Translations under genes and position numbers: made by a program | Shown here: positions 55,989 to 64,000 of the stretch, in pieces | Layout of the letters: the number at the start of each line of letters is the position of its first letter | How positions within the stretch are numbered: the stretch's first letter is position 1 | Origin: Posidonia oceanica | Taxonomy: Eukaryota; Streptophyta; Magnoliopsida; Alismatales; Posidoniaceae | Length of the DNA stretch: 64,000 nt | Reading direction: 5' to 3' | Assembly: GCA_037176725.1 (NCBI GenBank) | Contig: JAZBRS010000014.1 | Location: 77,234,501-77,298,500, forward strand | The notes under the pieces: generated by a model | Told to the model about the DNA's origin: nothing | The model's input: the letters and a program-made list of their open reading frames with translations, nothing else | The model's database searches: none

Positions 55989-58900
55989 TGTTGACACCCC
56001 ATCTTGGCAGGCTTGGACCACTTGGAGCCCTCCTAGTGATTGCTGGACTCAAACGCAAACCAAAACCAAACCCTAACCCTCTTCTTTACCCTTCAAAACC
56101 AAGCAAACTTGACCTAAGCCTTCACCCCTCTTCCCAAGCTCAAAACCTAACCAAAACCCATAGGAAAACCCACCAACACCCACTTAGCAAGCCTACCCAA
56201 GAACCCAGGAATTTCCAAACCTAGACCATCCCCAAAAACCCTAGAAACCTAGGCAAAACTCTCCTTTTTCTACACCTTGAAACCCCTCCAAAACCGTCTT
56301 AGAATCAAACCAAAACTTCAGGACCAACACCTCAAACCCTAGACTACCCACTCACCAATTTTCACCCCATTCCAAGACCCTCAAGACCCCCTTTCATCCA
56401 AATTATCCTTCTCTCTCTCCGGGATTATCATTTTCTCTCTCCTCTCTCTCTCCTGATTATCATCTCTCTTTTCATCCCCTTTTTGCCCTTTTTCTGGCCT
56501 GGCTGTGGGCCCCCTTTATGCTTCTATCCTTCCTCTATCTTATTCCTATTTTTACTTTATTTTTAACACTTTCCCTAATTTTCAAAAAATCCTTTTCCTT
56601 CAACCTATCTCTTTTCCTTTTATCTCCCTCTTTTTTCCATTTCTTTCCTCCTTCTCTTTTCCTTTTCCCTCTCTTGCAAAAATCCATGAAAACCCCTAAA
56701 AATCTGTAAAACCCCAAAATATAAAAGAAACAAATCAGAACCCTAAGAAAAACAATTAAAAAAAACATTAAACAAGCAATTAAAAACCTAAACTTAACTA
56801 AAACAAACTAAAAGGAAAACCAAGCATGTAAGCTAAAAAATGCAAAACAAATCTAAAGAAAACACTGAAAAATCAAGGAAAAAACTAAAATAAAACCAAA
56901 ATCTACCAAAAGTAAAAACCCCATCAAAAGAATTAAAAAACAAACCCTAAAAAGAAGAATTAAAAAACAAACACTAAAACAAGTAATTAAAGAAACAAAG
57001 AGACTTAACCTAACAAACCTAAGGAAAAAAACAAATTAAAAACTTAATTAAAAGGAAAAGAAAAACACATTTAAAAGATTTAAAAACACCCTATCAAACC
57101 AGAAAAATCTAACTAAAAACTTCAAGAAAAATCAACAAGTAAAAATCAAAGCATAATTTAAAAGACTTAAGAAAGAAAAAACCCTAAGAAGACTAAGACT
57201 TAAAAACCCAAAACCAATCTTGGTTAATACAAAAATAAATCCTAAAAAATCCTAATCAATATCCTAAGTGTCCAACAAGGGAAACACAATTTTTAAAACA
57301 ATTTAAAAAAGGTTTAACAAACATTTAATCAAGTGAAAACCAATTAAAAGCAAAACCAAAACCCTAAAACCCCTAATCAAGCCCAAAACCCATTTAAACC
57401 ACACTAATTAACCAAAAGAAGTCATTAAAAAATCTGATTAAGATCCTAATTCACAGCACAAGCACCCTAATATTTCTACTTATTTTTAATTTATTTTTTC
57501 CTATTTTATTTCTCTTCTTTTCCCTCTCTTTCTTTCTTCCTTCTCATTTTTATTTCTTTTTTTCTTACTGGGCCCGTCAGCCCGCTTCTCCCTTTCTTCC
57601 TTATTTCTTTTTCTTTTCGGCCCACAGTCCGGCCTCCTTCTTCCTTCTTCTTCCTCAACCTTCTGCGTTTTTCCTTCCACCGGTTTTCTCCCGCGGCCAG
57701 CAACAGTCCTCCCTCCTTCATTTTTGAATTCAAGCTTCCATCCTTTCATCTACAGCAGCTCGCCGCTTCTCCTCTATCTCAGCACCATTTCCGGGAGGCA
57801 TTGAATGCCAATCGCCTCGCCGACGCCCGTCGTTTCTGCTGCAGTGCCACCGGTGGAATTCAAACCTCCAGCGCGCCCAGCAGCCTCCGTCCTCTGATAA
57901 AAAGCCAGCCCTTCAATCCTCCTTCATCGCTTTTTGACGCTCCGAGAGAGAGAGAGCTGAAATCCAGAGAATTCTCCAGCAAAGCCTTCTTCTTCTCCCT
58001 CTGAAAATTCAGCAGAACTTCCCCTTCCTTTTCCAGCAATCCAAGCCCCTTCCAAGCCTCGAATTCCCTTCCATTTTGATCCCCCAAGTTCACCCAGAAA
58101 CCCAGCAGTCCTCCTCCACCATTTCCCAGCCTTTTCCTTCCCTGAAAACGCTCCAGCCCACCCGAACTTTCACTTGAAAAGCCAACTGTAACCCAACACC
58201 TCATCTCCTGAAATTACCTTCACCACAGTCCACCACATCTTCCCAAATCCTTCCCCAACACTCACCTGCACTCCACCTTCCAGAAACACCAGACCTTCAA
58301 CCCTATCTCTCACCACCGCCTGAGATTTCCACTACAAATACCTTGCCTCACTTCTGTCCAGAATCAGCCCGTCCTTCCAATTTCTCGCCACACCCTCCAG
58401 AACACCAATTCAACCACCTAGAATCCTTCCCCAGACCTCCAGCAATCTCCCCGAAGGCTCCGCTTCGCCGGACGAGCAGCGGACAAGGCCCCCCACCTCC
58501 GGCTGCTCACTGTCAACCCAAAAGACCCAATCTTCCGCTCGAGCTGCAGAAGCATCATCCGATCATCCGAGGAGCTCCGGAGCTTCGTCCTGAAGACGCT
58601 CGAACCACCGTGAGCCGCCAGCATCCACCGCAGCGACCAGACGACCATCGCCGGCCAGCCCCGACACTGCTAAGGTCGGGAGGACGCTCCAGACACAACC
58701 ACAGGTATTTCCTTACCTTCCCCGCTCTCTCTCCTCCTCCTCCTGCTTCCCCGCCGATCAGAGTCAGCTTCCAAGCCTTCCTGCTCCGTCCTCGACTCGC
58801 TGGTCTTCCTGTCTTCTCCGGACGCTCCGCCCAGCAGAACGGACTCCCGACGATTCCCAGAGCTCCGCACGGTCGCCGGCTACGTCCTCCGCCATCTCGC

Positions 58901-61606
58901 GCCTCCCCAAGCTCCCTGTGCCGGCGGTGCTGAGGTCCGGTGGCTCACTGCTACAGTACCTCTCACCGCCGGCAGATTACTGTGCTTTTATTTTTCTGTT
59001 TATATAGTTTCTGTGCTAATATTGCATGTTTGCCTTAAGTTTTTTAATTTTTGCGTTTCAGTCCTCTGTCCATTTAATATGCTTAGTTTTTAATTAAAAA
59101 TCATGCTAAATTGCTCTGAATATCTGTGCTTTTCAGTATTTTCTTTTCAGTCCTTTTACTGTGCTGTGCTGTTGTATTATTTTGCATTTTAGCCCCTCTG
59201 TTCTTGATTTTTGCACTTAAGTCCTGCCCTAAATCAGTTCATTTAATTGCATGCATTTTACCATATGAAATTGCATTCTACATCCTTTCATGTTTTTGAT
59301 TTTGCATATAGGTCCATGCACTGTAGTAACTTAGGTTTTATTTTTAATTTTTGCATACTGCATTGCATATTTTCCCCCTTGTTTTTGCATATTTGCATTT
59401 GGGTCCATTTTAAATGGACAGTAACCATTTGCATGCATTTTTGCTTACTGCATTGCATTTTGGCCCCTGTTTTTTCCAGAAATTGCACACCAATCCTTCA
59501 TCAGTGTTTTCAGAGCATATTTACCATACAAAATTGCATATTTGACCCCTGCATGATTCAAAAATCACACATAGGTCCTTGCATCTTTTAAAAACCATGT
59601 AAAAAGACTGTTTTGCCCCTAAAGTTGCATCTTAGTTCCTATGCTTACAAAATTGCATGTAGACCCTCCACTTGCATCCCCAGACTCCCCAGGACCCTGT
59701 TTTCTGGAAAATTTGCACTTTAGACCCCAGTTTTTTCCAAAATTGCACTCTGATTTCTTTTTGTTTTCAAAACTTCTTCCAATGCATACCCTCTTTTCAA
59801 ATTAGCTTTCTGAGCCCAGTCTTTTGCAAAATAACCCTCTGCCCTCTCCTGTTTTCAAAACCCTCCTCTGTGGACCCCATCTTTTGTGAAAATTTGCATT
59901 TTAGCCCCTTTTCTTTTTCAAAAATGCTTTTGAACTCCTGTCTTTTCCAAGTTTGTTCCCCTTGTTTCCTTTTGCTTGTGCATGCATTCTGCATTCATTT
60001 AGCTTTGCATTTTAGCATCCCTTTGCACACACTAAGCACCTTTAGCTCCCCTTCACTTGGGAGGACCTTTTGCACGCCCCTAGGACCTCCTGAACACCTA
60101 GATCTGCTCTTCTCCCCTATTCTGGCCTTCCTGCCTTGAAGCTGCGATATCTTCCGATCCGGCCGTTGGATCTTCTCAAGCAAGCTGCCCAGGCAACCGC
60201 AGCGAAGCGCTCTTCCGCATGGACCAAGCAGATCTCAGATCAGGCTCCCGGATTTCCAGGTATGTCCTCTTAAACCTCTGCATTGCATTCATTTGCATGC
60301 CATTTGCATAGTTTTCCTCGTTTTCGATTTCTGTCTCTTTGAGCATGTAGAATAGGACCTCCCGTTTCTGCTTAGCAACTCAGATCTCTGTTTTGCGTTC
60401 CCCTGTGGACTTTGTGTTGTGTTTTCCCTGGATTCACCACTTAATGTGACTTTCTTCCCCCTTTTCCACGATCCGATCGCATCGCGAGCTTTGGGCAGCA
60501 TGCGAGACACACCGTGGAACGGTTCAGTGGGAAATGGTCGCAAAAAAGGTGGTAATCCCTCCGTTTGCTCACTCTCCCCTTTGTAGGTCTTCACACCTAC
60601 CCTGGGCGGTCCTAAACAATGTCTATTCTTACACATACATTGTTTTGCTCCTCTTTGGCATCTTCTGATCTCTTCTTTGCATTTAGCATTCGTGCAGTTT
60701 TTCGAGATTTTATCTCGCAGCTTTTGGCACCGTTGTGCGTGCCCGTTCTCGTTTTGGCACCGTTTTGCGTGCCTGCTTTGTCTTTCGCGTTGTTTTGCAC
60801 GCTCGTCCTGTTTTTGGCACAGTTTTGCGTGCCCGTCACCGTCTTTTGCACCGATTTGCTTGCCGCTTTGCTTTCTTGCCCGTTTTACGTGCCGACCTTG
60901 TCTTTTTGCACCGTTTTGCGCGCTTTCTTGTTTTTCGCCTCGTTTTGCGTATTTTACGCCGTTTTCTCTTGCATGTCGATTGCATTGCATGGTTTTACCA
61001 TTGTTTTGCTTTTTCGCCTGCATTTGCATATAGGGCTGTGATGCTTACTGTCTGGAGTTCTCACGAGCTAGGTTTCGCCCGGTTCGGAACACAGACAGCG
61101 CGGCTGAGCGTTTAGAAAGCACGTTTACTTCCCTTGCTTTGCCTCTTCCCACTTAGAGCACACCTTGAGCATTCATTTAGGCATTCATAGGCACATAGGC
61201 ATTCAATCCTGCATTTCCCTGCGTATGCGAGCGTAAGCCTAGAAAGACCGATTTTCGGGCGTGTCGGGGGTGCCTAACACCTTCCCCGCACGTAACAGGA
61301 GTCCTTGCCCTGTCTTTTGGCCCGCAATGACCATACTGCCCTTATCCTAGGCTAGAGTCATCTCATTTGCATGAATTTGCATTTGTTTCCCTTGCATTGC
61401 TTTGCTTTGCATTTCTTGCTTGGTTTTGCGTGTTAATTCACGCATTTCCCTCGGTTTTCCTTGTCTCCCGTTAATAGACATGGTGGCGACTCTGATTTGT
61501 CTTATCTTTCTCTTTTCTCCTCGATTTCAAGTGTTTTCGAGTCGAGCCTCTTCCTCGGATCCAATCGCCCTAAATAGCGAGCCTGATTCCGATCGGGATC
61601 GCTACA
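55989..61606 (+). repeat. LTR D (5,618 bp)
   Basis: Starts TGTTGACACCCC without a polypurine tract and ends GCTACA before a primer site. Zones: telomere-like AAACCCTAACCC near 56067-56080, CT-rich 56410-56475, A-rich 56690-57470, pyrimidine tract 57490-57720, TATA-like GATAAAAAG near 57895-57903, GC-rich to 58960, TTGCAT-rich 58980-60000, donor CAG|GTATGT 60259-60261, hairpin GTAGGT/ACCTAC 60583-60600, 30-bp type units 60725-60960, GGGGGTGCCTAACACC 61266-61287. Confidence 0.93.
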
Positions 61607-62943
61607 GTGGCAACTCCGCTAGGGACACTAGACTCCGGCTTTCGTTCCTGACTTTTTGCTCGCCTGTTTTCGCAGTTTTGCTTGCCTTGTGTGCCTTCTT
61701 TACCTACTTTGCTCGTTTTTCTGTGCAAACTCCTAGAAAGTCCCTTTGTGGCTACTTTGCTTAGGTTTTGCACCTCTTTTCATCTCGGTTTGCGTTCCCA
61801 TTCGCTTGGCTTTGCTTCTCTGCTTGTTTGCTTATTTGTTGTCTTGCTTATGCTCTTACTTCCTTTACAGCTTACTTGTCTTTATTTTCTTTGCCTTACT
61901 TGCTTATTACTGCTTTAGTTATCGCACATTGCATGTCTACATACTTGATTGGCAACAATACATGCCTTTTGAATGTTGAATGCTTCTTTTACACCTTTGC
62001 TATGTCACTATGCACGCACATGCCTTGCATACATGCCTTTTGACTCGATGAATGTTTTTTTTCTTCTTCACCATTATGCTCACAAACACTTGCACATGCC
62101 ATGCGCTTGCCTTTTGTTGTGTTGTATGATTGTTTGCCTGCCATGCTTGACTGATTTTCTTCCCTTTCGCACATGCCATGCCTAGGATAGTAGAAACTTG
62201 TTTGCTCTCCCCATGGTTAACTAAAAACCGCAAGTAAAAAGAACTCCTAGGAGTAACTAGAGACTCTGAACAATCCTTCACTCCCTCTGGTTAATAAAAT
62301 GCACAAGATAAAAGACTTTAAGCATTTGCATAAGCATCATATAGGGCATGCATTCTTCTCATCTGAGTCCACCTATTAGTCTGCGAAGGACGGTCCCGGC
62401 TTCTTGTTCCACCGCTTTGGGCGTGGCACGAGTTGGTCGGTCTGTCCCCCCCTCGTCCAGGGGTTGTGTCGGTGTTAGTAGAGGGTACCACCTACGCTTT
62501 GGCGGGGTAGAGGCCACCAACGCACCACCCTGTCATTTCCTGAGCTTTGGGCCGGGAGTTAGACAGGGGACCTACTTTTTCTGACCTGAGTCGGTGACCC
62601 GTACACCCAGGGATACCCAGAGTAGACAACCTTGCTAGGAAACACTAGTTAGGTAAGGGGGGCATACTAGAAAGCATGCATATCATTCATGCCATTTAAC
62701 TAACTCATTTGCATTCATCTTTTTAGTTTCTAACCCTAATTTCCTTCTGTTGTGTCAGCGTGATCGGTATAGCGAGTTTCCCTTTGCCAGAGCTCGAGTA
62801 CCGACCCCCGTTGACACCCCTTTTGCGACTTCATTCGCGACCAATCCCCTTCCGGGCTATCCGCACTTGCGACGATAGCTCCTCTTAGGACTCACCGCTT
62901 GAACACTCGTCGCAGCCCTATTCTCACGCGATCTAGGTCAGCA
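61607..62943 (+). other. D element leader
   Basis: Primer site at 61608-61625 reads TGGCAACTCCGCTAGGGA, changed at several positions relative to A, B and C. The leader otherwise matches C: ATGC-rich part, conserved block 62340-62650, branch-like CTAACCCTAAT, acceptor TTGTGTCAG (AG 62757-62758), then no ATG until gag at 62944. Confidence 0.7.
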
Positions 62944-64000
62944 ATGGCCCAGTACGTTAGTGAGCCTCTTTTCACTCCTGTCACGGAGGGTGTTCCCGTT
63001 CCGGCCCCTCCGGTTGCTCCTTCTGTCCCCCTTGTTCCCCCTCCGACGCCAGGGTTTCCTCCTCTGACGTCTCTAGGTTCTCAGTACATCCCGGGACAGT
63101 GGCAAGCATCTCTTCCTCCGGATCCGGTCGCCGAGTCCATCTTGACGACCGTTACTCGTGTTTCGGAGATGCCACTACCCCCTCCATCCCAGGGATACAT
63201 CGCTTCCGACATCCCTTCCACCGTCGCTGCGACCTTTGCTGTAGAATCCTTCCCTCCCGGACAGTCTGTGTCCGTGCCACTTGTTTCTTAGCCTTCACCG
63301 GCACTGCACTTCAGCGTCCCCACTGGCGAGACGCCCAAGGCACAGTACCAGCACCTGATGGAGCTTGCCCAGAGACTGCAGGGCATGGCTCTATCAGTTC
63401 GTCCTTCTCCTATTCCCGTCGTACCTGAGGTTCCTCTGAGGCCAGTTCCTGCATTCCATGCATCGACCTCCACACCTCTGCCTCGACCATCGTCTCAACT
63501 GCTCACGGTTCAGACGATGGGGGCTCGTTTACCGCCTCCTGCTGCACAACACTTAGCACAGCATGCTCCACTTCCCTCTGGTGGTCAGTCTTTTGGACCG
63601 GCTGGAGCCCAGTACCTCACTGGCTCGCTGTCTGGCACTCCGCCTGTACAGCAACTGGTGCTCCGTCATCCTACCCCTGTCACAGCACAGCATGGCATCT
63701 ACTCTTCTCCTCTGCATCAGGTCCAGCATCCTGCATACACTCCTGCATACACAGTCCCCCAGCACGGATACGCCGGCCATCCCGTTGCTCCACCAGGTGA
63801 CGCTATGGTAGATCCGGAGGAGCACTTAGGTGCGACCCATTCGGCGTATGCGCTCGCTACCCCTGCTGATCCCTCTCCTACAGTAGCAATCCCAGACCCC
63901 ATCAATAACCGGATGGACGTCTTGGAGAAGGCACTACGACTAGTGCAGGGTACTGAGCACCAGACCTACCAATTCCGGGACCTCTGCTGCTTTCCAGAGG
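62944..64000 (+). pseudogene. gag: D element gag, partial (runs off window)
   Basis: Proline-rich N-terminus beginning MAQYV, with a TAG at 63289-63291 where A and C have CAA; the frame is otherwise open to the window end, reaching the start of the gag core (FRDLCCFPE). Positions 63396-63850 are identical to 45643-46097 except for one base, while flanks differ by about 6-7%. Confidence 0.85.

Overview
The window is plant nuclear DNA made entirely of transposable elements; I found no cellular gene, tRNA or rRNA. It holds several copies of one family of very large Ty3/gypsy LTR retrotransposons. Domain order (gag, protease, RT, degenerate RNase H, second archaeal-type RNase H, integrase), LTRs of 5.6-6.0 kb and an extra ORF place the family in or near the Tat/Ogre group, so the host is a flowering plant; the species cannot be told from the sequence.

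Layout. (1) Element A, minus strand: 3' LTR 1-3178 (its far end is outside the window), a highly structured 3' UTR 3179-7126, an intact 400-codon extra ORF 7127-8329 encoding a plant-mobile-domain (PMD) like protein, a gag-pol frame 9846-18611 open except for six stop codons, leader and primer site to 19943, 5' LTR 19944-25618. If its left LTR is full length, A is about 28 kb. Its LTRs differ by about a dozen transitions and one indel in 3.2 kb, so it is young. (2) A sits inside the integrase of an older plus-strand copy, E1 (25619-30470: integrase end, broken PMD gene, dimeric tandem repeats). (3) E1 is cut in its 3' UTR by LTR B (30471-36449). (4) LTR B is followed by a 1.5-kb internal region that has lost all genes, then LTR C (37999-43851). 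(5) LTR C runs straight into a full leader and a gag-pro with four stops; RT, both RNases H and the integrase zinc finger are deleted; integrase core and an intact 400-codon PMD ORF (52701-53903) remain. (6) That element's 3' UTR is cut by LTR D (55989-61606), which is followed by leader and a partial gag running off the window.

How the parts fit. LTRs would supply promoter and poly(A) signals; an intron predicted to start in the LTR and end just before gag would remove the primer site and a leader full of AUGs. Gag-pol would make particle, protease, RT and integrase; the PMD-like protein has its own frame downstream and probably its own RNA.

The most unusual feature is the 3' UTR between the PMD gene and the 3' LTR. 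It is built from dozens of short units that can fold as hairpins or compact H-type pseudoknots. Arms differ from unit to unit and change together, so pairing is kept. Sets of units are enclosed by longer inverted repeats, which also differ in sequence but stay complementary, and the set of sets is enclosed by one more stem. At the 3' LTR border a further double inverted repeat encloses the polypurine tract. I know of no described RNA family of this design, but I could not search databases.
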